DNA from: Marinomonas mediterranea MMB-1 | GTDB lineage: Bacteria > Pseudomonadota > Gammaproteobacteria > Pseudomonadales > Marinomonadaceae | Assembly: GCF_000192865.1 (NCBI RefSeq) | Contig: NC_015276.1 | Coordinates: forward strand, 186,001-250,000 | Reading direction: 5' to 3' | DNA: 64,000 nucleotides | In this document: positions 1-7,340 of the stretch, piece after piece | Position numbering within the stretch: position 1 is the stretch's first letter | Layout of the letters: each line of letters starts with the position of its first letter | Notes under the pieces: model-generated | Told to the model about the DNA's origin: nothing | Database searches by the model: none | The model's input: the letters and a program-made list of their open reading frames with translations, nothing else | Program-made: the position numbers and the translations under genes

Positions 1-1
1 C

Positions 2-373
2 GACGAAAGAGAAAAAGGCTATCAGCGAGTGCGTGTTGCACCTGACAGTATCGAAGCCTATAGTGGCGCCTTGCTGCCTGATGGTACGTATTGGATTTAC
101 ATCACTGACCGTGTCGATTCACCTTCGCAACAATGTCCAATAGCTTTGAGCTATGTCGATGTTATTTTAACGGGGTGTTTTGAATTCAGTGATGCTTTTC
201 TTGAAGATTTGATAACCTATACAAAAGGCTGGGATAGTGTTGTGCTCAATGATCGACTGTCTCCACGCTATCCTCGTGTTCAAACACAGCTAGACACGCG
301 AATACTGGCACCGTATCTGCGCCGAATCACACCACTAACCTCTGAAGAGTTATCCGTTACTTATGAACTTTAA
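2..373 (+). CDS. Gamma-glutamylcyclotransferase-like protein (C-terminal part)
   Basis: The reading frame is open to the left edge of the window, so this is the 3' part of a longer gene; a GTG at 29 is internal rather than a convincing start. The visible part begins DEREKGYQRV and contains PIALSYVDVILTGC and the ending WDSVVLNDRLSPRYPR. This pattern (a D-x-R-E-x-x-Y-x-R-V strand, then Y-x-D-V-x-L-x-G-C and W-x-x-x-x-x-N-D-R-x-x-P-R-x-P) is what I know from AIG2/gamma-glutamylcyclotransferase-fold proteins, small cytosolic enzymes that release 5-oxoproline from gamma-glutamyl amines or peptides. The catalytic N-terminal half is not in view, so the activity cannot be checked. Its last 11 bases overlap the start of rsmC, suggesting co-transcription. 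Confidence 0.6.
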   Translation, partial: DEREKGYQRVRVAPDSIEAYSGALLPDGTYWIYITDRVDSPSQQCPIALSYVDVILTGCFEFSDAFLEDLITYTKGWDSVVLNDRLSPRYPRVQTQLDTRILAPYLRRITPLTSEELSVTYEL

Positions 374-1424
374 TCCCCCGAGCCAATTGCTTGAGCGTTC
401 CTTAGATCAATTTCAAGGAAAAGTATTGGTCGCAAACCCAGAAGACGACTTTCCTCTATTGTTATCGCGTCAAAGCGATGTGTCGGCTTGGTGTCAGTCA
501 CACGCTGTCTTCGAGCGCTTGAGTGGTCTTGGAATGGACGACACAGCGCTGCAATTTTCGGCCTATTGGGAAAGCAATGACGCCGCAGAGCAGTTTGATC
601 ATGTTGTCGTTTACCAACCTAAAGCGAAAGAGTTCCTCACTTACTTGCTTGCCTGTGTCTTGCCTGCTCTTAAAACAGGCGGCTTTCTATGGTTAGTGGG
701 CGACAATAAGAGTGGCGTAAAGTCCTCCGTTAAAAAACTGGAAGCGCCGCTTTCCTCAGTCGGTAAATTCGATGGCGCAAAACATTGCTTGTTGTATCAA
801 GCACAGAAAACCGAAGCGGCTCAAGACTTTGTGTTCTCGGATTGGATAACGCGCTGGGAGCAAGACATTGCTGGGCAAACTTTTACGCTTTGTAGCATTC
901 CTGGCGTATTTGGTCACGGTAAATTAGACAAAGGTACTGCGTTACTATTGGAACAGCTTGAAAAACATCGATTTATGTCGGGCGTCAATCAAGCGCGTAT
1001 TTTGGACTTTGGTTGTGGTGATGGTGTCATCTCTATGTGGCTCCACAAGCGCACAGGCGCCAATGTAACGTCACTGGATGATAGTGCCTTAGCCCTAAAA
1101 GCAACCGAGCTGACGTTTGCCGAGAATGACGCAACGGACTCTCTGACGACAATTGCATCGAATGGCTTGAAGCACGTGAAGGGACGCTTTAACTATGTTG
1201 TGACCAACCCGCCATTTCATACAGGCATTAATACGGACTACAGTATTGCAGAACGCTTCTTTATTGGTGTGAAGCAACACCTCACCCTAAACGGTGAGCT
1301 TTTTGTTGTTGCTAATGATTTCCTACGCTACTCACCTTTGCTAGATGCTGCGTTGGGAGGCCATACTAGATTAGAGCGCGATAGAGGCTTCGCGGTATAC
1401 CACGCGAGACAGCCCAAAAAGTAG
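363..1424 (+). CDS. rsmC: 16S rRNA (guanine-1207-N2)-methyltransferase RsmC
   Basis: RsmC methylates G1207 of 16S rRNA in the assembled 30S subunit with S-adenosylmethionine. The 353-residue product is close to the E. coli length (343). It has the duplicated organisation of the family: a degenerate N-terminal methyltransferase-like half (about residues 1-165) and a catalytic C-terminal half. The SAM-binding motif I is DFGCGDG at 215-221, and the N2-guanine methyltransferase signature NPPFH is at 282-286. The ATG at 363 overlaps the preceding reading frame by 11 bases. An alternative, RlmG, has the same fold and NPPF motif, but the length and N-terminus fit RsmC better. Confidence 0.88.
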   Translation: MNFNPPSQLLERSLDQFQGKVLVANPEDDFPLLLSRQSDVSAWCQSHAVFERLSGLGMDDTALQFSAYWESNDAAEQFDHVVVYQPKAKEFLTYLLACVLPALKTGGFLWLVGDNKSGVKSSVKKLEAPLSSVGKFDGAKHCLLYQAQKTEAAQDFVFSDWITRWEQDIAGQTFTLCSIPGVFGHGKLDKGTALLLEQLEKHRFMSGVNQARILDFGCGDGVISMWLHKRTGANVTSLDDSALALKATELTFAENDATDSLTTIASNGLKHVKGRFNYVVTNPPFHTGINTDYSIAERFFIGVKQHLTLNGELFVVANDFLRYSPLLDAALGGHTRLERDRGFAVYHARQPKK

Positions 1425-1555
1425 GCTGTTTTACATACGGTGGTAATCGGTGCTCATCCAGCTCGCTCGTATTCTTCGTATATGCTCAGGTTAGTGTGGT
1501 TTGCGGGTCAGGCGCAGCGTTAAATAAAGTGAGTCAGGTGCTCCAAGGGGAGGTT

Positions 1556-2086
1556 ATGAAGCGGGTTGTATTATTGGCTTTAGCTGGAATGATGTTAAGT
1601 GCCTGTTCCAATGATAATTGGCGAACGGCAAGTCGTGAGCCTGCAGGTATTGCCGCAGACCCTAATACGACGGACGATGCTATTATTGAAGTATACGCTG
1701 CGGATGCCTTCAGTTGGCGAGGGTGGTTTGCAGTACATACATGGATTGCGACTAAAGCCAAAGGTGCTGACCATTACCAAGTATACGAAGTCGTTGGCTG
1801 GCGGGTGAAACGAGGGCTACCGGCTCTCAGTCATTATCAGACAAAAACACCAGATCGATATTGGTTTGGTGCAAAACCTGACAAAGTACTCTCGGTTCAA
1901 GGTACTAAGGCTGAGCAACTTATTCCTAAAGTCGCTGCGGCAATCGATGTTTACCCTTGGGCAAATGAATATCGCCTTTTCCCTGGACCAAACAGCAATA
2001 CATTTCCAGCGTGGGTCGGCTTGCAAGTGCCAGAGTTGGGCTTAAGCATGTCGTTTAGGGCAATTGGCAGTGGTTATGCGGACTGA
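1556..2086 (+). CDS. DUF3750 family putative lipoprotein
   Basis: This is a 176-residue protein with a lipoprotein signal peptide: a hydrophobic stretch ending in the lipobox LSAC, so the mature protein should start at Cys and be anchored in a membrane facing the periplasm. The start ATG at 1556 is chosen over an upstream GTG at 1496 because it follows a strong Shine-Dalgarno (ggggagg) and gives a canonical signal peptide. The rest matches what I know of DUF3750: WRGWFAVHTWIATK near the start, then YEVVGW, and later PGPNSNTFPAWV and VPELGLS. The H and the PGPNSNTF block are probably functional, but the family has no established activity. It is followed by a strong hairpin shared with the converging gene. 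Confidence 0.75.
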   Translation: MKRVVLLALAGMMLSACSNDNWRTASREPAGIAADPNTTDDAIIEVYAADAFSWRGWFAVHTWIATKAKGADHYQVYEVVGWRVKRGLPALSHYQTKTPDRYWFGAKPDKVLSVQGTKAEQLIPKVAAAIDVYPWANEYRLFPGPNSNTFPAWVGLQVPELGLSMSFRAIGSGYAD

Positions 2087-2110
2087 GTGCTAGAGTTATG
2101 AGAGCTAAGG

Positions 2111-2156
2111 TTGCCTTCTTAAGTCGCCCTTTAAGGGCGTCATCATAAGAAGGCAA
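2111..2156. terminator. Nested inverted repeat between converging genes
   Basis: An 11-bp perfect outer stem (ttgccttctta at 2111-2121 with taagaaggcaa at 2146-2156) encloses a second 7-bp stem (cgccctt/aagggcg, 2125-2139). It lies between the DUF3750 gene and the converging yheV-like gene, so it probably acts as a two-way terminator. No long T tract follows on either strand. Confidence 0.55.
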
Positions 2157-2184
2157 TGAGAAAAAGACTGCTCAGAATAAGCAA

Positions 2185-2445
2185 TTAGTGCTTTGTTGTT
2201 CCTGGATTCGGAATAAAGTTGATCACCGTCGCTTCGGCTTGAGGTGGCGTCGCATGTGGGTCGTTCACTCTTGTCGGAATTTCTACCGGCTGAGCTTGTA
2301 CTTTAGTGGATTGCTCATCCTGATAGCCACAAGCAACACATTCTCTGTATTGCTTTTCTTCCTCGTCGTCTCTCCATGCACGGATCTTATCCATTTCACT
2401 GCAACGTGGGCATACTGCCCCTGCAATAAAGCGTTTCGTCGTCAT
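2185..2445 (-). CDS. YheV-family (DUF2387) putative zinc ribbon protein
   Basis: This is an 86-residue cytosolic protein with two CxxC knuckles, C12-P-R-C15 and C36-V-A-C39, which form a small zinc ribbon. The N-terminus KRFIAGAVCPRC followed by an acidic stretch and ECVACGY is the signature of the YheV/DUF2387 family. The tail after residue 45 is proline-rich and looks disordered. It lies just downstream of prlC on the same strand, an arrangement familiar from pseudomonads. No function has been established for the family. The ATG at 2445 gives the conserved N-terminus directly. A hairpin separates it from prlC, so it may be transcribed only in part with it. Confidence 0.78.
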   Translation of the reverse strand: MTTKRFIAGAVCPRCSEMDKIRAWRDDEEEKQYRECVACGYQDEQSTKVQAQPVEIPTRVNDPHATPPQAEATVINFIPNPGTTKH

Positions 2446-2459
2446 TATGTACCTCGTAC

Positions 2460-2490
2460 ACTCCTCTAAAAAAGTGCTTTTCAGAGGAGT
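2460..2490. terminator. Hairpin between prlC and the zinc ribbon gene
   Basis: Actcctct (2460-2467) pairs with agaggagt (2483-2490), and the stem can be extended by an A-run facing a T-run around the loop aaagtgc. It lies in the 53-bp gap between prlC and yheV on the minus strand. It could be a partial terminator or an mRNA-stabilising structure. Confidence 0.4.
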
Positions 2491-2498
2491 TTGATGAT

Positions 2499-4532
2499 TT
2501 ATGCGGCGATGCCACTGTGTCTTAGTAGTGCGTCGACGCTTGGCTCGCGGCCGCGGAAAGCTTTGAAAAGATCTGCCGCAGGTTGAGAACCGCCATTTGC
2601 CAATATGGTATCACGGAAGTGAGCACCTGTTTCAGTATTAAAAATACCGTCTTCTTCAAACTTCGAAAAGGCGTCAGCCGACAAAACTTCTGCCCACTTG
2701 TAACTGTAGTATCCCGCGGCATAACCCCCAGCAAAAATATGAGAGAAACTATTTTGAAAACGATTGAACGCTGGTGGCGTTGTTACTGATACGGTTGCAC
2801 GGACATCAGAGATGACAGTTTGAACGTTCAGACCCGCTTTATACTCTTTATGAATTCTAAAATCGAAGAGAGAGAATTCAAGTTGTCTGACTATTTGCAT
2901 CGCAGACTGAAAGTTCTTAGCGGCTAGCATCTTATCAAGCAGGTCTTTTGGCAGTGGCTCACCTGATTCATGGTGAGACGCGATATACGCTAGGGCTTCT
3001 GGTTCCCAGCACCAGTTTTCCATAAATTGACTCGGCAACTCGACGGCATCCCACGCTACGCCATTAATGCCCGATACAGAGGGCACTTCCACTTGAGTCA
3101 GCATGTGGTGAATACCATGACCAAATTCATGGAACAGTGTAGTGACTTCGTTGTGAGTCAGAAGGGCAGGCTTATCACCAATTGGTGGCGTAAAGTTACA
3201 GACTAAGTAAGCCACTGGGAGTTGCAACTGGTTGTCGCTTAAGCGGCGACGGACACGACATTCGTCCATCCATGCACCGCCACGTTTTCCTTCACGAGCG
3301 AATGGATCTAAATAGAAACGAGCGACATCTTGACCGTTCTTTGCAATGGTAAACATCTGAACGTCTTTATGATAAGTATCAAAGCCTGACTCTTCGCGAA
3401 TGTCGATATCAAACAGGGTTTCGGCGACGTGGAATAGACCTCCGAGTACCTTGTTGATCGGAAAGTAAGGGCGTAATGCTTCTTGGGAGATCGCGTATTT
3501 ATGCTGGCGTAGTTTCTCAGAGTAGTAGCCTAAGTCCCAAGCGTTTAAGTCATCTAAACCGTGTTCTTCTTTCGCAAACTCTTTCAGTTGTTTGAGATCC
3601 AATTCAGCGGAAGGTTTTGACTTTGATGCAAGGTCAGTAAGAAAATCAATCACTTGATCACCGCTGTCCGCCATTTTTGTTGCCACTGAGAGTTCCGCGT
3701 AATTCTCAAAACCAAGCACCTGTGCTTGTTCATGACGCAGAGAGAGAATCTCATCGATTAGTGGACGATTGTCATACTGACCATCGTTGCTTAGCTCTGA
3801 TGCTCGGGTCGCATAGGCGGTATACATTTCTTCTCGTAGTGCGGCATTGTCAGAGTAACTTAACACGGGCATATAAGATGGGAAATCCAAAGTGAACAGC
3901 CACCCTTCGTCATGACCTTTTGCTTCGGCCATTTGTTTTGCTTGAGCCAATGCAGAATCAGGAAGGCCCGCTAACTCCGTTTCATCCGTAATCAGTTTAG
4001 ACCAGGCCTGAGTAGCGTCTAAGACATTCTCACCAAATTTGGTCGTTAGTTCCGACAGACGTTGGCTGATTTCGCTGTAGCGTTCTTTTTTCTCGCCGTC
4101 TAAGCCGACGCCCGATAATTCTAAACCTCGAATGGCTTGCTTCAGCGATTCTTTTTGAGCCTGAGAATGGGTCGCTGCTGAGTCGCTCGCTTCAAGGGCT
4201 TTATAAGCATCGTACAAAGCGCGGTTTTGACCAATTTCCGTATAGTATTGAGTGAGTTTAGGAATACATGCATTGTAAGCCTCTCGAATTTCAGGCGTAT
4301 TCTGCACTGAATTAAGGTGGCTGACTGGAGACCAGAACTGACTGAGTTCATCATCCAGTTCATCCAATACCATGATCAAGTTATCCCAACTCGGTTTGTC
4401 TATGTTTTCTAGACACTCGGCGAGAGCTGATCGATTCTTTTCTAAAATAGCATCAAGTTGCGATTCGATTTTAGAGGGATCGACTTTTGTAAACTGAGGC
4501 AGGGTAGTCGCGCTCCAGACGGACTCAGACAT
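2499..4532 (-). CDS. prlC: Oligopeptidase A (M3 family zinc metallopeptidase)
   Basis: PrlC is a cytosolic zinc endopeptidase that degrades short peptides, including signal-peptide remnants. The product is 677 residues, against 680 in E. coli. The thermolysin-like zinc motif HEFGH lies at 468-472 (zinc ligands H468 and H472, catalytic E469), followed by the family's GIHHMLT. The N-terminal helical half and the C-terminal RGREPSVDALLRHSGI end are both present, so the gene is intact. The ATG at 4532 has an aaggat ribosome site. The other M3 enzyme, Dcp, is excluded by overall resemblance (the N-terminal PQFTKVDPSKIE block). It is divergent from the gamma-carbonic-anhydrase gene, with 249 bp between them. 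Confidence 0.93.
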   Translation of the reverse strand: MSESVWSATTLPQFTKVDPSKIESQLDAILEKNRSALAECLENIDKPSWDNLIMVLDELDDELSQFWSPVSHLNSVQNTPEIREAYNACIPKLTQYYTEIGQNRALYDAYKALEASDSAATHSQAQKESLKQAIRGLELSGVGLDGEKKERYSEISQRLSELTTKFGENVLDATQAWSKLITDETELAGLPDSALAQAKQMAEAKGHDEGWLFTLDFPSYMPVLSYSDNAALREEMYTAYATRASELSNDGQYDNRPLIDEILSLRHEQAQVLGFENYAELSVATKMADSGDQVIDFLTDLASKSKPSAELDLKQLKEFAKEEHGLDDLNAWDLGYYSEKLRQHKYAISQEALRPYFPINKVLGGLFHVAETLFDIDIREESGFDTYHKDVQMFTIAKNGQDVARFYLDPFAREGKRGGAWMDECRVRRRLSDNQLQLPVAYLVCNFTPPIGDKPALLTHNEVTTLFHEFGHGIHHMLTQVEVPSVSGINGVAWDAVELPSQFMENWCWEPEALAYIASHHESGEPLPKDLLDKMLAAKNFQSAMQIVRQLEFSLFDFRIHKEYKAGLNVQTVISDVRATVSVTTPPAFNRFQNSFSHIFAGGYAAGYYSYKWAEVLSADAFSKFEEDGIFNTETGAHFRDTILANGGSQPAADLFKAFRGREPSVDALLRHSGIAA

Positions 4533-4781
4533 AACATGGTATCCTTTTTAAATAGTTCGACAGGCGCATCGTCAGCGCAGATCTATGTAGGTTGGCGTTG
4601 GTCATATTAGAAAACTGAAAGTGGCGTACTGTCGTTGTTGGCCAAATATACATCGGCTGAATAACACAGATAACAATCAATGATCATATGTATCACAGGT
4701 TATGTTTAATAACATATGTGGTCTTGTGGTAATTTCAATGTCTGAAATGTAATTGATCTAATAAAAAAGCAGGAGTTGAAG

Positions 4782-5327
4782 ATGGTAATGAAAGCATTCC
4801 GAGGTCATACACCTACTCTAGGAGCGCGTGTATGGGTTGATGACAGTGCCGTAGTTATAGGCGATGTGGAAATTGGCGAAGACAGCTCAGTGTGGCCTTT
4901 GGTTGCGATACGAGGCGACATGCATCGCATCCGTATCGGCAAGCGTACCAGTATTCAGGACAACTCTTGTTTACACATAACTCATGGCAGCACGTACAAC
5001 CCCGATGGTTTCCCTTTAGAGATCGGAGATGATGTCACTGTGGGTCATATGGCCATGCTTCATGGTTGTACGATTGGCAACAAAGTATTGGTGGGTATGG
5101 GTTCAACTATATTAGACGGCGCCGTAATTGAAGACGAGGTCATAGTCGGAGCGGGCTCTTTAGTTCCCCCAGGCAAGCGTCTTGAATCAGGGTACTTATA
5201 TTTAGGATCACCAGCAAAGCAAGCCCGCGCTTTAACCGAAAAAGAAATAGAATACTTTAGATACAGTGGCCTTAACTACGTCAAATTAAAAGACGAATAC
5301 CTTGCCGAAGCCGCGTCATCGAACTAA
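4782..5327 (+). CDS. Gamma-carbonic-anhydrase-like hexapeptide-repeat protein (YrdA type)
   Basis: This is a 181-residue left-handed beta-helix protein built from hexapeptide repeats, expected to form a trimer in the cytosol. Candidate metal ligands are H68 (in HITHG), H89 (GHMAMLHG) and H94, the three-histidine pattern of the gamma-carbonic-anhydrase family. Many YrdA/YrdA-like members bind metal, but anhydrase activity is often undetected, so the enzyme name is a family label. The start is ATG 4782, six bases after aggag; an in-frame TTG at 4776 is too close to that site, and ATG 4788 is a weaker alternative. The C-terminal helix (EKEIEYFRYSGLNYVKLKDEY) is typical. It appears monocistronic. 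Confidence 0.85.
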   Translation: MVMKAFRGHTPTLGARVWVDDSAVVIGDVEIGEDSSVWPLVAIRGDMHRIRIGKRTSIQDNSCLHITHGSTYNPDGFPLEIGDDVTVGHMAMLHGCTIGNKVLVGMGSTILDGAVIEDEVIVGAGSLVPPGKRLESGYLYLGSPAKQARALTEKEIEYFRYSGLNYVKLKDEYLAEAASSN

Positions 5328-5378
5328 AAGTGACGGAACCAATTTGATCTAGCGCGCTCTAAATAGGTAATTGATAGG

Positions 5379-5414
5379 AGTTATTACATAAAAAATTATT
5401 ATTTTGTAATAACT
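5379..5414. repeat. Perfect 10-bp inverted repeat before the ECF sigma gene
   Basis: The sequence agttattaca (5379-5388) is exactly repeated inverted as tgtaataact (5405-5414) with 16 AT-rich bases between. The right arm contains the proposed -35 element of the sigma-factor promoter, so a protein bound here, or DNA cruciform or supercoiling effects, could affect that promoter. Alternatively it may be a weak terminator-like structure after the gamma-CA gene; there is no G+C-rich stem. Confidence 0.55.
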
Positions 5415-5430
5415 TCTCAAATGCTTCGTC
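5406..5430 (+). promoter_or_regulatory. Candidate ECF-sigma promoter of the sigma/anti-sigma operon
   Basis: GTAATAACTTC at 5406-5416 followed by CGTC at 5427-5430 (15 bases from the GTAATA hexamer) closely resembles GTAAGAACCTC ... CGAC upstream of the bufferin precursor. A -35 element rich in AAC with a CGTC-like -10 is typical of ECF sigma factors, so this is a candidate autoregulated promoter. The assignment rests on similarity between just two sites. Confidence 0.5.
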
Positions 5431-5465
5431 TAATCTTTGAATAAAACGACAGGCCGAGATTTACT

Positions 5466-6095
5466 ATGGAATCAGCGTTATCCAAAAATGAAGGGGAATT
5501 TTCCTCTGTTGGTACTTTTAGTGACCCTGTTTATATGCAGGAACTGCGCAATCAGATGATTAAGTTTGCGCGCCTGCAAGTGAGGGACGAAGGGCTAGCT
5601 GAGGACGCAGTGCAAGAAGCTATGCTTGCGGCCTACCAACACATCGATCGATTTACGGGAAAAGCGGCGTTTAAAACATGGGTTTTCTCAATATTGAAAA
5701 ACAAACTCATTGATCTGCTAAGAAAAGAAAAACGACATACTGCAGCGAGCCAGCTTGAAGAAGGCGAAAACCTAAACGGTGATGCGTTAATGGATGTGCT
5801 GTTTGCAAAAAATGGACATTGGAATAAAAGCGAACGCCCTCAAAAGTGGGATGACCCTGACCATGGTGTGGAAAACAACCATTTTTGGCGCGTGTTCGAT
5901 GCTTGCTTAAACGAACTGCCAGAGAGATACAGTCGTTTGTTTATGATGCGAGAATTTCTTGAAATGGAAACGCCGGAAATTTGCGAAAATGAAGCTGTGA
6001 CGGTTAGTCATCTTAACGTAACGTTATATCGAGCACGTTTGCGTTTGCGAGAATGCCTTGAAGATTGCTGGTATCAGTCGGAGGCAAAACAATGA
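5466..6095 (+). CDS. ECF-type RNA polymerase sigma factor
   Basis: This 209-residue sigma-70 family protein has only the ECF domains. Region 2 is at about residues 25-95 (DEGLAEDAVQEAMLAAYQ, and FKTWVFSILKNKLIDLLRK, which would melt and read the -10). Region 4 is at about 140-200 (LPERYSRLFMMREFLEMET, then the SHLNVTLYRARLRLREC helix for -35 recognition). The linker is somewhat long. The start ATG is at 5466. Its stop overlaps the start of the anti-sigma gene (ATGA), so the two are translationally coupled. Sigma factors of this kind commonly accompany DUF2282/DUF692/DUF2063/DoxX genes, which here lie about 3.9 kb downstream and carry a similar promoter element. Copper or metal stress is therefore the likely signal, by inference. 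Confidence 0.88.
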   Translation: MESALSKNEGEFSSVGTFSDPVYMQELRNQMIKFARLQVRDEGLAEDAVQEAMLAAYQHIDRFTGKAAFKTWVFSILKNKLIDLLRKEKRHTAASQLEEGENLNGDALMDVLFAKNGHWNKSERPQKWDDPDHGVENNHFWRVFDACLNELPERYSRLFMMREFLEMETPEICENEAVTVSHLNVTLYRARLRLRECLEDCWYQSEAKQ

Positions 6096-6289
6096 TGATG
6101 AAATGCACAGAGGCTACTCAGATGTTGTCCGAGCGACTGGATCGTAAGTTGTCTACCAAAGAAAAGCTGTCGTTAAGCATACATACCGCAATGTGCTCTC
6201 CTTGTCGTCAATTTGGCGAACAAATGAAAGAGCTACGCGACATTACTAAGGTCTACAAAGATCTGAATAACGTCGAAACCAAAGAATAA
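6092..6289 (+). CDS. Short zinc-type anti-sigma factor
   Basis: This 65-residue protein is co-translated with the preceding sigma factor (4-base overlap, ggagg ribosome site seven bases upstream). It contains C5 and H31-T-A-M-C35-S-P-C38, the HxxxCxxC pattern of zinc-binding anti-sigma (ZAS) domains, and no membrane segment. It is thus expected to be a soluble cytosolic anti-sigma factor that holds the ECF sigma until zinc or thiol status changes. Such mini-anti-sigma proteins next to ECF factors are known from bufferin-type loci. Three ATG codons occur in tandem (6092, 6095, 6098); the first in-frame one, 6092, gives the coupled start, with 6098 also in frame as an alternative. Confidence 0.8.
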   Translation: MMMKCTEATQMLSERLDRKLSTKEKLSLSIHTAMCSPCRQFGEQMKELRDITKVYKDLNNVETKE

Positions 6290-6301
6290 CCTGTTCAAGT
6301 G

Positions 6302-6356
6302 CTCAGCCGGAGGCTGTAGAGAGTTATCTCTACTTTTTTGGTAATTTCCGGCTGAG
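6302..6356 (+). terminator. Terminator of the sigma/anti-sigma operon inside a larger inverted repeat
   Basis: The hairpin gtagaga (6316-6322) / tctctac (6327-6333) is followed directly by six T (6334-6339), a compact intrinsic terminator on the plus strand. It is bracketed by a 10-bp inverted repeat, ctcagccgga (6302-6311) and tccggctgag (6347-6356). It overlaps the end of the converging 7TM-HTH gene, so it sits inside that gene's last codons. Confidence 0.75.
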
Positions 6357-7214
6357 GCTGCTTTCAGAAATATTGAGGGCTTTTGCGACTTCCTTCTGTG
6401 TATCAAAGTACTGATTGGCATTCTTCACAACCAACTCTTCTACTTCTTTTAGAATTTCTTTCATATTGACACTTTCGCCAGAAGCAGGGAAATACAGCTT
6501 TTTAGACAGTGACTTAAGCTTTAAGTAGAACACGCGTTCACTGGAATAGGGGATGTATTTCATTGTTCTAAATACATCGTGTTCATCGTAGTTTCCTCTA
6601 AATATTAATAGCATAAAGCAAAGTGTAACAGAAAGAACGCCTACCATATTGATTGAAACTCCTAATTCCATGAGCAACATTACGATTAATGCAGTGATGA
6701 TCGTAGGAGATAGAGCAAGGAATACGATTGTAGATCTTTTGCGTGCAATGACTTCTGTTTGCTTCGAAGTGTTCATGATAAGAATTCTCAATGACAAGGC
6801 GAGCAGGACCAGAGCATATATTTGAAATGCAAAGTAAAACTCGCCAGCAACTCTTGTAATAGAGTGATTGGGGAGCAACGTGAAGCCTGTTATTATTTTA
6901 TCTGAAAATACGACTACTGCGCTCATGAGTACTGCGGATAGAAGAGATATTTCGTGTTTTACATATCGGAAGCTACTCGTTATTTGTGAGCAGATTATGA
7001 AGAGGTATACCGCTGCAAAGCAAGCTGCACAATAATATAACTTAAGTACTAGTAAATCATATCCCATTCTGAATAGCGTTAACAGTTCAAAAATATTTAG
7101 AAAAGTAATCGATATAAGGAATGACAAAAGGTATCTTTGTTTTCGAATGGCTGGCTTGAGTAACAAAAAAAACTTTATTAGTAGCGCTGTAATTGAAGGT
7201 ACTATCCATAGCAT
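6330..7214 (-). CDS. 7TM membrane protein with C-terminal Fis-type helix-turn-helix (paralogue 2)
   Basis: This 294-residue protein has about seven hydrophobic helices in residues 1-207 and a soluble tail of about 85 residues. The tail ends in QKEVAKALNISESSLSRKL (272-291), a Fis/HTH_8-type DNA-binding helix-turn-helix at the extreme C-terminus. The layout suggests a membrane-embedded one-component regulator: a 7TM input domain resembling the N-terminal region of 7TM histidine kinases, joined directly to a DNA-binding domain. It is a paralogue of the gene just upstream; the loops LFRMGYDLLVLKLYYCAA and LLPNHSITRVAGEFY and the DNA-binding tail are the best conserved parts. It is third in the minus-strand order ketosynthase, paralogue 1, this gene. 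I know no named family with this architecture. Confidence 0.75.
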   Translation of the reverse strand: MLWIVPSITALLIKFFLLLKPAIRKQRYLLSFLISITFLNIFELLTLFRMGYDLLVLKLYYCAACFAAVYLFIICSQITSSFRYVKHEISLLSAVLMSAVVVFSDKIITGFTLLPNHSITRVAGEFYFAFQIYALVLLALSLRILIMNTSKQTEVIARKRSTIVFLALSPTIITALIVMLLMELGVSINMVGVLSVTLCFMLLIFRGNYDEHDVFRTMKYIPYSSERVFYLKLKSLSKKLYFPASGESVNMKEILKEVEELVVKNANQYFDTQKEVAKALNISESSLSRKLPKK

Positions 7215-7340
7215 AATTTACTCCTTTCACAAACTGTACTATGTAGTCGAGTTTTTATGAACTTTAGAGGTTGTTATTCTCTACTATCTTTGTGTGCGCT
7301 TTTAGCACAGTTGACGTTAAATTTCTTAGTCTTCTTCACG

